The position numbers and the translations under genes are program-made. From Parabacteroides sp. PM6-13 (GTDB lineage: Bacteria; Bacteroidota; Bacteroidia; Bacteroidales; Tannerellaceae), in contig NZ_JARXWF010000002.1 in the NCBI RefSeq assembly GCF_029892605.1, positions 248,001-312,000 on the forward strand: 64,000 nucleotides of DNA, read 5' to 3'. Positions 46,219 to 55,866 of this stretch are shown piece by piece. The notes beneath the pieces are model-generated. The model was not told the DNA's origin and made no database searches. It was given only the letters and a program-made list of their open reading frames with translations. How positions within the stretch are numbered: position 1 is the first letter of the stretch; every line of letters begins with the position of its first letter.

Positions 46219-46272
46219 CAATTAATAATTAATCATTAATAATTAATCATTAATCATTAATCATTAACCATT
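46219..46272. repeat. ATTAATC heptamer repeat
   Basis: About seven head-to-tail heptamers, ATTAATA and ATTAATC alternating, ending just before the stop codon of the tricorn-like gene. Confidence 0.85.
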
Positions 46273-46276
46273 CCCC

Positions 46277-49200
46277 TCAATACTCCTTCCCCCTCGGTGT
46301 CGGGACGCCGGGCAGGGGCTGGCGGTTTTTGAGTTCTTTCAGGACCTCTTCGATGGCGCGGTTGAGCTGCTCGTCTTCGCCGTTCCACTCTTTGATCGGG
46401 TCGTTATCGACGATGATATCGGGGTTTACGCCGTAGTTCTCGATGATCCACTCACCGGTTTTCGGGTCGTAGCTGGTGAAGAACGGGACACGGATATCTG
46501 TTCCGTCCATATAGGGCAATGAGCCACTGATGCCGACAATGCCTCCCCAGGTACGGGTACCGATCAGTTTACCCAGCCCCAACGCGCGGAAGCCCCAGGG
46601 GAAGAGGTCACCATCTGAAGCGGAATACTTATTGATCAGACATACTTTCGGTCCTACCTGTACCGCGTCGGGCACGGTTCCGATAAAGGATGATCCGCGA
46701 CGCATGGTCAGACGATAGGGCTCACGGGAGAGGCGCTCCAGGATCATAGGCGACACGTTACCACCTCCGTTGGCACGGTCGTCGATAATCAAGCCCTCTT
46801 TATCGAGCTGCGGATAGAAATAGCGGGAGAACTCATTGAGTCCCTCCACACCCATGTCGGGGATATAGATATAGCCCACCTTACCGTTGGTCGCTTCGTC
46901 GACCTTGCGGATATTCTCCTGGATCCAGTTGTAGTGATACAGTGAGTATTCTTCTTCCAACGGGCTGATCACCACCTTGCGGGCGCCTGCCAGTTGTGGC
47001 TTCGTGTTCAGCATCAGTTCGGTCGGCACGTTGGCTTTTCCCACCAGGAGGGCATACATATCTTTCACCGTATTGGTCGCCACGCCATCGATTGAGACGA
47101 TGAATTCGCCCTTTTTGGCATCGATGCCCGGTTCTGTCAGCGGCGAACGCAGGTCTTTGCTCCAGGAGGCACCCGGCAGGATCTTTTCCAAGCGGAAGAA
47201 GCCGCTTTTGTCTCTCGAGATCTCCGCGCCAAGCAGGCCGGTCGGTATGCGTTTGGCACGCTGTGTCTCGCCCGGATTCACATAGCTATGCCCTACATTG
47301 AGCTCGCCAATCAGTTCGCCAATCACATAGTTCAGATCCAAGCGGGTCTTCACATAAGGGAGCAGGGCCGCATATTTCGTTTTCATGGCTTTCCAATCGA
47401 CCTCATGCATATTCTCCAGGTAGAAACCATCGCGGAAAGCACGCCAGGCTTCGTCGAAGATCTGTGCCCATTCCTGCGGGTAATCGACGGCGATCTTCAT
47501 GTTAGAGAGATCGACTGCTTCTTTCAGATCGGCTTTGCCGGACGGGATATCCATCACATAATAGCGACCGGCGCGTGAGAAGAGTGCCTTTTTGCCTCCC
47601 GGTGCCACCGACATATATCCGTCGGCCACGTCGTCTTCTTTCTGCTTTTTCAGGTCGTACGCCTTGGTGCCCCCGCGGGAGGAGTAATAGACCTTCTTTC
47701 CGTCGGAATAGAAGCCGCTATAGCGTCCGCCGGGCAAGGGCAGTTTCAGGATGCGCTCACCGATGCCTTCCGCGTCGAACAGGACCTTCACGCCCGTATC
47801 CGCTTTGACATCCTCCTTCTTGGAGGCTTCCGGTTTCGAGGCGTTCACCTCGGGGTCGATCTGCATAAAGGGGGAGGGGGTGTCTTTGGATAACAAAGCC
47901 AGGTAGACGCCATTCATATTGTTATAGGTATGGTTCCACTCCAACGAGCCGTAGGTCGGGTTGAAATCGCGTGCCGAGGTAAACACCAGGTATTTGCCAT
48001 CGGTGCTGAACACCGGTGAATAGGAGTCATACCAGCGGTCGGTGACCGGATATTCTTTCTTCTCCGCCAGGTTATAGACATAGACGATCGACATTTGATT
48101 TTCTGCCGGACGCGAATAGGTGATCCACTGGTTGTCGGGCGAGAAGTTATAATCGTTGATTTCCGACAGCGGATTGCGGAAAAGAAGCGTCACCTTTCGG
48201 GTGGCTATATCCAATAGGTTCAGTTGGTTCTTCCGATCGCTGTAAAGGATCTTCCCAGCGTCGGGACTCCATTTGAAAGAGCGGATATAGGTGTCGTTGC
48301 CTTTTGTCAGTTGCTCTTTTTCGCCACCTACCGGTTGCAGGTAAAGCTCCGTTTCGCCGGTTTCATCGGATATATAGGCGATGTATTTTCCATCGGGCGA
48401 CCATTGTGCAGCGCGTTCGTGCGCGCCGGGCGTGCGGCTGATATTGCGGGTCACCCCTTTCCCGGCCGGCACATCGAATACCTCGCCGCGGGCGGTTACC
48501 GCCAATCGCTCCCCATCGGGAGAGAGGCTTGCCGCCGTGATATATCCGGCACCCTCTTTGATTTCGCTGCGCGCGTAGATATTATCGGAATTCAGGACGA
48601 TGTTCACCTTTTGTGGTTGACGGGTGGTGGCATCCATCGAATAGATATAACCGCCGTTCTCGAACACGATGGTATTGCCATGCGCCGAAGGGAATTTTAC
48701 ATCGAACTCCGTGAAGTTGGTCACCTTTTCGGTCTGCTGGGTCTTGGTGTTGTAAACGAAGATATTCATCGTGCGGTCGCGGTCGGAGATGTAGAAGATG
48801 TTATCGCCGATCCACATAGGGATAATATCCTGCGCCTTGTTGTTGGTGATGTTTTCCACCTTTTTAGCTCCCGGATTATAGATCCAGATATCGTCGGCCA
48901 TGCCACCTTTGTAGTATTTCCAGGTACGGAACTCACGCATCACCCGGTTGTAGGCCAACTGCTTCCCGTCGGGCGAGTAGCTACAGAAGCCCCCTTCGGG
49001 CAAGGGAATCGTCTCGGAGAGACCACCCTCTTTGTGTGCCAACAGCAATTTGCCGTCGAAGCTGCTACTGATGCGATTGCGGTAGACAATCTGTTCGCCA
49101 TTGGGATGCCAGGTCATCACGATATTGTTAGGCCCCATGCGGTCGCCCAGGTCATCGCGCTGGTTGGTGGCGGTATAGGTCAGACGAAGTGGTTCACCTC

Positions 49201-49492
49201 CTGCCAAGGGGATGGTGTACACCTCCGTATTACCGTCGTATTGTCCGGTGAAAGCGATGGTTTTGCCATCGGGCGAGAAGCGTGGGAACATTTCATAACC
49301 GACGTGCGAAGTAAGCCGTTGGGCCTCCCCACCTCGGATAGATACCTTATACAAATCGCCGGCATAGCTGAAAACGATCTCCGTTCCATTGGTTGCCGGG
49401 AACCGCAGTAGTCGCGCTTCATCCGCCGCTTTCATGCCAAAGACAGCTACCGTGAAGCAAATCATGATAGAAAGAATTGATTTCTTGTTCAT
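46277..49492 (-). CDS. secreted tricorn-like S41 protease
   Basis: 1071 residues. Signal peptide MNKKSILSIMICFTVAVFGM. Two beta-propellers of PD40/WD40-like repeats (GGEAQRLT, RFSPDGKTIAFTG; WSPDGKYIAYISDETG and similar) span ~30-650, then a tricorn C1/PDZ/C2 region. The active-site stretch KYSASDGDLFPWGFRALG gives the nucleophile Ser at ~959; the upstream YVNPGETQRAKRIP begins the PDZ part. Tricorn relatives degrade peptides of 6 to 12 residues. ATG 49492 is chosen because the TTG at 49519 lies in the -7 box. Its signal peptide places it in the periplasm or outside. Confidence 0.92.
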   Translation of the reverse strand: MNKKSILSIMICFTVAVFGMKAADEARLLRFPATNGTEIVFSYAGDLYKVSIRGGEAQRLTSHVGYEMFPRFSPDGKTIAFTGQYDGNTEVYTIPLAGGEPLRLTYTATNQRDDLGDRMGPNNIVMTWHPNGEQIVYRNRISSSFDGKLLLAHKEGGLSETIPLPEGGFCSYSPDGKQLAYNRVMREFRTWKYYKGGMADDIWIYNPGAKKVENITNNKAQDIIPMWIGDNIFYISDRDRTMNIFVYNTKTQQTEKVTNFTEFDVKFPSAHGNTIVFENGGYIYSMDATTRQPQKVNIVLNSDNIYARSEIKEGAGYITAASLSPDGERLAVTARGEVFDVPAGKGVTRNISRTPGAHERAAQWSPDGKYIAYISDETGETELYLQPVGGEKEQLTKGNDTYIRSFKWSPDAGKILYSDRKNQLNLLDIATRKVTLLFRNPLSEINDYNFSPDNQWITYSRPAENQMSIVYVYNLAEKKEYPVTDRWYDSYSPVFSTDGKYLVFTSARDFNPTYGSLEWNHTYNNMNGVYLALLSKDTPSPFMQIDPEVNASKPEASKKEDVKADTGVKVLFDAEGIGERILKLPLPGGRYSGFYSDGKKVYYSSRGGTKAYDLKKQKEDDVADGYMSVAPGGKKALFSRAGRYYVMDIPSGKADLKEAVDLSNMKIAVDYPQEWAQIFDEAWRAFRDGFYLENMHEVDWKAMKTKYAALLPYVKTRLDLNYVIGELIGELNVGHSYVNPGETQRAKRIPTGLLGAEISRDKSGFFRLEKILPGASWSKDLRSPLTEPGIDAKKGEFIVSIDGVATNTVKDMYALLVGKANVPTELMLNTKPQLAGARKVVISPLEEEYSLYHYNWIQENIRKVDEATNGKVGYIYIPDMGVEGLNEFSRYFYPQLDKEGLIIDDRANGGGNVSPMILERLSREPYRLTMRRGSSFIGTVPDAVQVGPKVCLINKYSASDGDLFPWGFRALGLGKLIGTRTWGGIVGISGSLPYMDGTDIRVPFFTSYDPKTGEWIIENYGVNPDIIVDNDPIKEWNGEDEQLNRAIEEVLKELKNRQPLPGVPTPRGKEY

Positions 49493-49516
49493 AAGCTTAT
49501 ATAGATTTAGTTGGAA

Positions 49517-49524
49517 CAAAGATA
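49517..49524 (-). promoter_or_regulatory. -7 promoter box of the tricorn-like gene
   Basis: TATCTTTG on the minus strand, exact match, ~21-nt leader to ATG 49492. Confidence 0.5.
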
Positions 49525-49556
49525 GAAATCATTTCATCCTATTCCATTATTTTTAT

Positions 49557-49564
49557 TATTTTTG
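49557..49564 (+). promoter_or_regulatory. -7 promoter box of the antiporter gene
   Basis: TATTTTTG, exact match, ~40-nt leader to ATG 49608. It is divergent from the tricorn-like promoter 33 bp away. Confidence 0.5.
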
Positions 49565-49607
49565 CTAAGGTTTGTGCCTCCGTATTAATTCAAAATCCTT
49601 TACGCCT

Positions 49608-51110
49608 ATGTTTCATCATGCAGAATATGTGTTGTTGATCGCTTCTGTGATTCTCTTCCTGAGTATTTTCGCCGGTAAGGCGGGCTATCGCTTTGGACTT
49701 CCCTCGCTGCTTCTCTTCCTGGGGATAGGGATGCTGTTTGGCAGTGATGGCTTTGGTATCACCTTCAATGACCCGGGCATTACGCAGTTTATCGGTATGC
49801 TGGCATTGAGTATCATCCTCTTTTCCGGGGGGATGGATACGAAATACCACGATATCAAACCCATTGTCACGCAGGGGGTGATCCTGGCTACGGTCGGGGT
49901 CTTATTGACTACCTTTATCACCGGTGGGTTTATCTATGTGATGTCGAACCTGTTCGAGAACAGGTTTATCAATTTCACCTTCCCGGAATCGCTCCTGTTG
50001 GCAGCCGTTATGTCGTCAACCGATTCGGCTTCGGTCTTCTCTATCCTGCGCAGCAAAGGGGTGTATCTGAAACAGAAACTACGTCCGACCCTGGAGCTGG
50101 AGAGTGGTAGTAATGACCCGATGGCGTATATGTTGACCATTATCCTGATCTCTTACATCCAGTCGGGTGATATGAGCTTGGGCGCGGCGGCTGTGTCGCT
50201 GGTGGTTCAGCTGGGTATTGGCGCTGTGGCGGGGTATATCTTAGGGAAATTAGCCGTCTATATTATCAACAAGATCGATATCGACAACGAATCATTGTAT
50301 CCCATCCTGTTGCTGGCGGTCGCCGTATTCACCTTTGCGGCCACCACACTCTGTAAGGGCAATGGCTACCTGGCGGTGTATATTGCCGGGCTGGTATTGG
50401 GGAATGCAAAGATTGTGCATAAGAAGAGTATCGGAACCTTCTTTGACGGGTTCACCTGGCTGTGGCAGATCGTGATGTTCCTTACGCTGGGCTTACTGGT
50501 CAATCCGCGCGAACTGCTTCCGATTGCTCCGATAGGCTTAGGGGTCGGTATCTTTATGATTCTTTTTGCACGTCCTATCTCGGTCTTTCTCTGCCTGTTG
50601 CCGTTTAAGAATTTCACGACGAAAGGGAAATTATATATCTCGTGGGTGGGGCTGCGCGGTGCCGTACCGATTATTTTTGCCACCTATCCCCTGATAGCGG
50701 GGGTGGAGCATGCCGGCACGATTTTCAATGTGGTATTCTTTATCACCATCCTCTCATTATTGATCCAGGGGACTACCGTGACCAAAGCGGCCGAATGGCT
50801 GGGTGTGGTCGATGATCCCCCACGGAAGGATGACTTCGGGATCGATCTGCCCGATGAGATCAAGAGCGCTATGAGCGAGATTGAGATCACGCCGGAGGTG
50901 TTGTGCCACGGCAACAAATTGATGGAGCTGACGCTGCCCGACCATACGCTGGCGGTTATGGTGAAGCGGGGCAATAACTATTTCATCCCGAAGGGGAACA
51001 CCGAATTGCAGGAGAAAGACAAACTCCTGATGATCTCCGACAACGACGAGGCGCTGTTGCAGGCTTATGAGTCGCTGGGGGTTACGGATTATACAATGAA
51101 AAAGAACTAA
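49608..51110 (+). CDS. potassium/proton antiporter (CPA1 family, TrkA-C domain)
   Basis: 500 residues from ATG 49608 (MFHHAEYVLLIASVI). About 12 hydrophobic segments form a Na+/H+ exchanger-type domain with the conserved LELESGSNDPMAYML region and AVMSSTDSASVFSIL. The last ~80 residues (LMELTLPDHTLAVMVKRGNNYFIPKGNTELQEKDKLLM) are a TrkA-C (RCK_C) regulatory domain, as in NhaP2/CvrA-type K+/H+ antiporters. It expels K+ at the inner membrane under osmotic or pH stress. The 3' end overlaps purN by 4 bp, convergent. Confidence 0.9.
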   Translation: MFHHAEYVLLIASVILFLSIFAGKAGYRFGLPSLLLFLGIGMLFGSDGFGITFNDPGITQFIGMLALSIILFSGGMDTKYHDIKPIVTQGVILATVGVLLTTFITGGFIYVMSNLFENRFINFTFPESLLLAAVMSSTDSASVFSILRSKGVYLKQKLRPTLELESGSNDPMAYMLTIILISYIQSGDMSLGAAAVSLVVQLGIGAVAGYILGKLAVYIINKIDIDNESLYPILLLAVAVFTFAATTLCKGNGYLAVYIAGLVLGNAKIVHKKSIGTFFDGFTWLWQIVMFLTLGLLVNPRELLPIAPIGLGVGIFMILFARPISVFLCLLPFKNFTTKGKLYISWVGLRGAVPIIFATYPLIAGVEHAGTIFNVVFFITILSLLIQGTTVTKAAEWLGVVDDPPRKDDFGIDLPDEIKSAMSEIEITPEVLCHGNKLMELTLPDHTLAVMVKRGNNYFIPKGNTELQEKDKLLMISDNDEALLQAYESLGVTDYTMKKN

Positions 51111-51676
51111 AAAGAGGAAAGAGCCTCTTCTATCACCCTGGGGTAATGGGCATACTCAAGGGCGTGCACCTTGTTGGCAACCTCCTCCGGTGTGTCGCCG
51201 GGAGCCACTTCGCATGTTGCCTGAAAGAGGGTTTCGCCTTCGTCGTAGTTTTCGTCTATATAATGAATGGTGATGCCTGTCTCTTTTTCGCCGGCCGCCA
51301 CGACTGCTTCGTGCACATGCATGCCATACATGCCTTTGCCGCCATATTTCGGTAGAAGGGCCGGGTGGATGTTAAGGATTCGACCGGGATAGGCCTGTAG
51401 GAGTGGGTCGGATATCTTATTCATAAAACCGGCCAGGACAATCAGGTCGGTATGATATTCCGCCAGCTTCTGAAGCACCGGGGTGCCGACCTCGAACTCC
51501 TCCCGTGTGAAATGGAAAGAGGGGACACTCAGGCTTTTCGCCCTTTCGTGCACTTTCACCTTACGGTTGTTCGACAGAACTACAGCCACTTGAATCTCAG
51601 GGTTTCCTTGAAAGTATTTAATGATGTTTTCAGCATTCGTGCCTGAACCGGAAGCGAAAATAGCGACGTTTTTCAT
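51107..51676 (-). CDS. purN: phosphoribosylglycinamide formyltransferase (GAR transformylase)
   Basis: 189 residues starting MKNVAIFASGSGTN. The catalytic stretches are HPALLPKYGGKGMYGMHVHEAV (His and Asn partner region) and the DENYDEGETLFQ signature. It uses formyl-tetrahydrofolate to formylate GAR in purine synthesis. It stands alone, divergent from acpP. Confidence 0.95.
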   Translation of the reverse strand: MKNVAIFASGSGTNAENIIKYFQGNPEIQVAVVLSNNRKVKVHERAKSLSVPSFHFTREEFEVGTPVLQKLAEYHTDLIVLAGFMNKISDPLLQAYPGRILNIHPALLPKYGGKGMYGMHVHEAVVAAGEKETGITIHYIDENYDEGETLFQATCEVAPGDTPEEVANKVHALEYAHYPRVIEEALSSF

Positions 51677-51743
51677 ATGTTTTATCTAATTGAATTTGCA
51701 CACGAAAAGAAAATATGTGCAGTTTTTCGTAATTTTAGTCAAT

Positions 51744-51780
51744 TATATTTGCTTTGTTCGCAAAAAAATTAGTTCCTTTG
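51744..51780 (+). promoter_or_regulatory. candidate promoters of acpP-fabF-rnc
   Basis: TATATTTG (51744-51751) matches the -7 consensus, and a second box TTCCTTTG (51773-51780) with TTTG 16 bp before it is a weaker alternative. They predict leaders of ~78 and ~49 nt to acpP. Confidence 0.5.
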
Positions 51781-51832
51781 CACTGCAAATTTAAGAAGTA
51801 TATTCTAATTATTAATTTAAATTGAAAAAGTT

Positions 51833-52069
51833 ATGTCTGAAGTTGCATCTAGAGTAAAGGCTATCATCGTTGACAAATTAAGTGTTGAAGAAACAGAAGT
51901 TACTAACGAAGCGAGCTTTACTAATGATTTAGGAGCAGACTCTCTTGACACTGTGGAGTTGATCATGGAATTCGAAAAAGAATTCGGTATCTCTATCCCA
52001 GACGATCAAGCAGAAAAGATTACAACAGTTGGCGACGCTGTCGCTTATATCGAAGCTAACGCGAAGTAA
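51833..52069 (+). CDS. acpP: acyl carrier protein
   Basis: 78 residues, acidic, with the phosphopantetheine-attachment Ser37 in [16 protein letters not shown]. It carries acyl chains for fatty acid and lipid A synthesis. First gene of acpP-fabF-rnc, with fabF 20 bp downstream. Confidence 0.97.
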   Translation: MSEVASRVKAIIVDKLSVEETEVTNEASFTNDLGADSLDTVELIMEFEKEFGISIPDDQAEKITTVGDAVAYIEANAK

Positions 52070-52089
52070 TCAACCCCATTCATTAAAGT

Positions 52090-53346
52090 ATGGAATTAAA
52101 AAGAGTTGTAGTAACAGGTCTTGGTGCTATTACTCCATTAGGTAATACCCTCTCAGAAACCTGGGAGGGTCTTATTAATGGAAAAAGTGGAGCAGGACCT
52201 ATTACTCAGTTTGACGCATCTAAATTCAAGACACAATTTGCCTGCGAGGTAAGAGGGTTTGATCCGTTACAGATCATGGATCGCAAAGAAGCCCGTAAGT
52301 GTGACCGATATGCCCTGTTAGCGTTGAAAGCTGCCCAGGACGCCGTTGAAGATTCTAAGTTGGACGTAGAAAACGAAGACAAAGATCGCATCGGTGTTAT
52401 TTTTGCGGCCGGTATCGGAGGGATCAAAACCTTCGAAGACGAGGTGATGGGTTATGATGCCGAGCGAGGACCCCGTTTCAATCCGTTCTTTATCCCGAAA
52501 ATGATCGCGGATATAGCAGCCGGACAGATATCCATGAAATATGGATTCCGCGGGCCTAACTTTGCCACGGTATCGGCTTGTGCCTCATCGACCAATTCAA
52601 TAGCTGACGCGTTCAATTACATTCGTTTGGGTAAAGCCAACGCTATCGTAACCGGAGGGGCGGAAGCCACGATCTCCATTGCTGCGATAGGTGGGTTTAA
52701 CGCGATGAACGCCCTGTCGACCCGCAATGACGAACCTGAGACTGCCTCACGTCCGTTCAGCGCGAGCCGCGACGGTTTTGTGATGGGCGAAGGTGCCGGT
52801 TGTCTTGTATTAGAAGAGATGGAACATGCTATTGCCCGTGGTGCTCACATCTATTGTGAAGTGGCCGGTGCAGGTATGTCGGCGGATGCTTATCACCTGA
52901 CAGCCTCTCATCCGGAAGGATTGGGCGCGAAACTGGTGATGCGTAACGCGTTGTCTGATGCTGAAATGAGTCCGGAAGAGATTGATTATATCAATGTACA
53001 CGGTACCTCTACTCCGGTAGGAGATATCTCGGAAGTAAAAGCCATCAAAGATGTGTTTGGAGAGCATGCCTACAAATTGAATATCAGTTCGACCAAATCG
53101 ATGACAGGACATCTGTTAGGAGCTGCGGGCGCGGTGGAAGCCATTGCCTGTATCAAAGCAGTGGAAGAAGACATCGTGCCTCCTACCATCAACCATGTGG
53201 AAGGCGATGAGGATCCTGAAATTGATTATAACATGAATTATACATTCAACAAAGCACAGAAAAGAACGGTTAACGTAGCGCTTTCAAATACATTCGGATT
53301 TGGCGGACACAACGCTTGTCTTATTGTAAAAAAGTTTGTAAAGTAA
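52090..53346 (+). CDS. fabF: 3-oxoacyl-ACP synthase II (FabF)
   Basis: 418 residues. The catalytic triad is Cys164 (VSACASSTNSI), His304 (NVHGTSTPVGD) and His341 (SMTGHLLGAAG). FabF elongates acyl-ACP by two carbons using malonyl-ACP. It lies between acpP and rnc; the rnc start codon follows its stop with no gap. Confidence 0.97.
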   Translation: MELKRVVVTGLGAITPLGNTLSETWEGLINGKSGAGPITQFDASKFKTQFACEVRGFDPLQIMDRKEARKCDRYALLALKAAQDAVEDSKLDVENEDKDRIGVIFAAGIGGIKTFEDEVMGYDAERGPRFNPFFIPKMIADIAAGQISMKYGFRGPNFATVSACASSTNSIADAFNYIRLGKANAIVTGGAEATISIAAIGGFNAMNALSTRNDEPETASRPFSASRDGFVMGEGAGCLVLEEMEHAIARGAHIYCEVAGAGMSADAYHLTASHPEGLGAKLVMRNALSDAEMSPEEIDYINVHGTSTPVGDISEVKAIKDVFGEHAYKLNISSTKSMTGHLLGAAGAVEAIACIKAVEEDIVPPTINHVEGDEDPEIDYNMNYTFNKAQKRTVNVALSNTFGFGGHNACLIVKKFVK

Positions 53347-54183
53347 GTGTTTAAGCAATTAAATAAAAAGTTAAGGCTCCTTAAGGTAAAAGATAAGGAG
53401 CCTTACCTGTCTATTTACAAAATAACCGGATATTATCCGAATAATGTCCAGTTGTATGAACAGGCCTTCTTGCATAAGTCTTCGTCGGTCGAAGCGGACG
53501 ACGGCAGATGGCTTAACAACGAACGATTGGAGTTTCTGGGCGATGCCATCCTGGATTCGATTGTCGCAGATGTCGTCTACAAACATTTCCCCAACAAACG
53601 GGAAGGATTCCTGACCAACACACGCTCTAAGATTGTACAGCGAGACACCTTGAACCGCGTAGCCGTAGAGCTGGGGCTCGACAAAATGGTGCGTTTCTCC
53701 GCCCGGATGAACTCGCACAATAACCATGTGTATGGGAATGCCTTGGAGGCCTTTATCGGTGCCGTCTACCTGGATCAGGGCTATCGTCGTTGCTTTCAGT
53801 TTGTGACCGAGCGTATTATCAACAAATACATCGACCTGGATGTATTGGCTCGCAAAGAGGTCAATTTCAAATCGAGCCTGATCGAATGGAGCCAGAAAAA
53901 CAAATTGGAGATCTCTTTCAATCTGATCGAAAACTTCACCGACAACGAAGGGAATCCTGTCTTTCAGACGGCGGCTTGCCTGGGTAACCGACAGATGGGG
54001 GTCGGCATCGGCTATTCTAAGAAGGAATCCCAACAGAACGCGGCGAAGATGGCCGTAAAAAAACTACGCACCGATAAGGAGTTTCAGCAGTATATCTCGG
54101 AGCTGAAGAACCTGAACAATAGCGAAAAGTCTACTTCGGAAGATGTCGCCAAAGAGCTCGACGATCTACCGGAGAGTGAATGA
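53347..54183 (+). CDS. rnc: ribonuclease III
   Basis: 278 residues. The signature NERLEFLGDAILDSIVAD (residues ~58-75) and GNALEAFIGAVYLD give the Mg-binding acidic residues of the nuclease domain; a double-stranded RNA-binding domain occupies ~165-250 (SLIEWSQKNKLEI; GIGYSKKESQQNAAKMAVKKL). The acidic, Ser-rich tail is unstructured. The chosen start is the GTG at 53347, immediately after the fabF stop, the first start codon in frame. It processes rRNA and mRNA, and could act on the long palindromic transcripts in this genome. Confidence 0.95.
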   Translation: MFKQLNKKLRLLKVKDKEPYLSIYKITGYYPNNVQLYEQAFLHKSSSVEADDGRWLNNERLEFLGDAILDSIVADVVYKHFPNKREGFLTNTRSKIVQRDTLNRVAVELGLDKMVRFSARMNSHNNHVYGNALEAFIGAVYLDQGYRRCFQFVTERIINKYIDLDVLARKEVNFKSSLIEWSQKNKLEISFNLIENFTDNEGNPVFQTAACLGNRQMGVGIGYSKKESQQNAAKMAVKKLRTDKEFQQYISELKNLNNSEKSTSEDVAKELDDLPESE

Positions 54184-54186
54184 GGC

Positions 54187-54993
54187 CTACGCCAATAAAA
54201 TCAAGCTAACGGCCATAATAGCCATGCCGGCTACCAATCCATAAATAGAGACATGATGCTCCCCGTATTCGCGGGCGGCGGGCAATAGTTCGTCTAAGGA
54301 GATAAACACCATAATACCGGCCACGGCAGCAAACACACATCCCATCATCACCGGCGACATAAAAGGCATCAATATCAACCAACCCAACAGGGCACCGACC
54401 GGCTCGGCAATGCCGGAGAAAAGGGAATAGAGAAAAGCCTTTTTGCGATCACCTGTAGCATAATAGATAGGCACGGAGACAGCGATTCCTTCCGGTATAT
54501 TATGGATGGCAATGGCTACGGCAATGGCAATCCCCAGGGTCGGGCTTTCTACAGCGGCCATAAACGTTGCGATCCCTTCCGGGAAGTTATGGATCCCGAT
54601 GGCCAGAGCGGTCATGACACCCATGCGTTTCAGTTTGGCATTCACCTGTTCGGGCCTTTGCTGCATATCCTCTACCGAACGTGCCTCGTGCGGATTCTCG
54701 TAGGAGGGCACCAGTTTGTCGATCAGGGCAATCAAACCGATCCCCAGGAAGAAACAGAGCACCGTCACCCACATCCCTTCGTATCTTCCTAAGGCGGCCG
54801 AGAGCGTATCTTCGGCACTGCGAAGCAATTCCACGAACGAGACATAGATCATCACCCCGGCGGAGAGTCCCAAGGAGAAAGAGAGGAAGCGCTTGTTGGT
54901 CTGCTTGGCAACAAAAGCGATCAAGCTGCCTATCCCGGTCGCCAGACCGGCAAACAGGGTGAGCAAAAGAGGGAGTAAAATGTTCGTATCCAT
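54187..54993 (-). CDS. zupT: ZIP-family zinc transporter (ZupT type)
   Basis: 268 residues with about eight membrane helices. The metal-binding motifs of ZIP transporters are both present: [14 protein letters not shown] and [15 protein letters not shown], in helices 4 and 5. It imports Zn2+ and probably other divalent metals into the cytoplasm. It converges with rnc, 3 bp apart. Confidence 0.95.
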   Translation of the reverse strand: MDTNILLPLLLTLFAGLATGIGSLIAFVAKQTNKRFLSFSLGLSAGVMIYVSFVELLRSAEDTLSAALGRYEGMWVTVLCFFLGIGLIALIDKLVPSYENPHEARSVEDMQQRPEQVNAKLKRMGVMTALAIGIHNFPEGIATFMAAVESPTLGIAIAVAIAIHNIPEGIAVSVPIYYATGDRKKAFLYSLFSGIAEPVGALLGWLILMPFMSPVMMGCVFAAVAGIMVFISLDELLPAAREYGEHHVSIYGLVAGMAIMAVSLILLA

Positions 54994-55145
54994 ATATTCT
55001 TAAAACAACAAAGCTCGGAAAAAAGTTTGTGTTTTTCTTCAAATCGGAGGAAAGAGGAAGATAAGCAATCGTAGATTGCCCTGCTCTGTAGCCAGTTGCC
55101 TCAGGCTGCTGGTCTTCAAATCGGAGGAGATGGAAAGGTTTTTAG

Positions 55146-55345
55146 AAAGCCCGGAAGGGCTTCAACCTGGATAACCCCGTGCAAACCGTAGGTGCAGCTC
55201 GGGGTTGACGTAATATATATATCATGAGCTCCGTAGGAGGTCAACTGTTGAGCCCCTACGGAGCTCGTTTTTTATTATACTCGTCCCCCGAGCTGCGCCT
55301 TAACGGCTTGCACGGGGTTATCCACATCTAAGTCCTTCCGGACTT
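55146..55345 (+). repeat. palindromic element B, copy 6
   Basis: Same orientation as copies 1 to 4. Contains TTATCCACA at 55318-55326, identical to the DnaA-box consensus. Confidence 0.88.
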
Positions 55346-55386
55346 CAGTATCTTCACATCTTACAAAATCTGAAGATTTTATTTAT

Positions 55387-55716
55387 ATGACTGAAGGTCA
55401 CAGCGGGCCTGAAGGGCCGAGTCCCAATGGGACGAAGACTTAGCCCACGGGTAAGCAGGCCGAAGGTCTGCGCCACCCTGGGTATCAAGACAATACAATA
55501 AATCGAGTTCTGAAGGAACGATAGATATTATAATATGATAGAATAGATGGTGATAAAGTTTGTGAATAGTGGATTTTTTCTTTCGTTCCTTCAGAACTCA
55601 TTATTTATATACCCTCTAAACCCAGGGTGGCGCAGACCTTCAGCCTGCTTACCCGTGGGCTAAGTCTTCGTCCCATTGGGACTCGGCCCTTCAGGCCCTC
55701 TGTGGCCTTCAGTCAT
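55387..55716 (-). repeat. palindromic element C, copy 2 (inverted)
   Basis: 330 bp, same length as copy 1 at 31757-32086 but in the opposite orientation, including the inner GAGTTCTGAAGGAACGA hairpin. Confidence 0.9.
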
Positions 55717-55866
55717 GAATATATATCCCCACCTTCCCATCTTACCATATCTGAAGCCCAGCAGCCTGAGGCAACTGGCTACAGAGCGGAGCAATCTATG
55801 ATTGCTATTCGTGTCACCCCCTCCTTTCTCCCTTCTCCCTTCTCCTTTCTCCTCACTAACCATTAA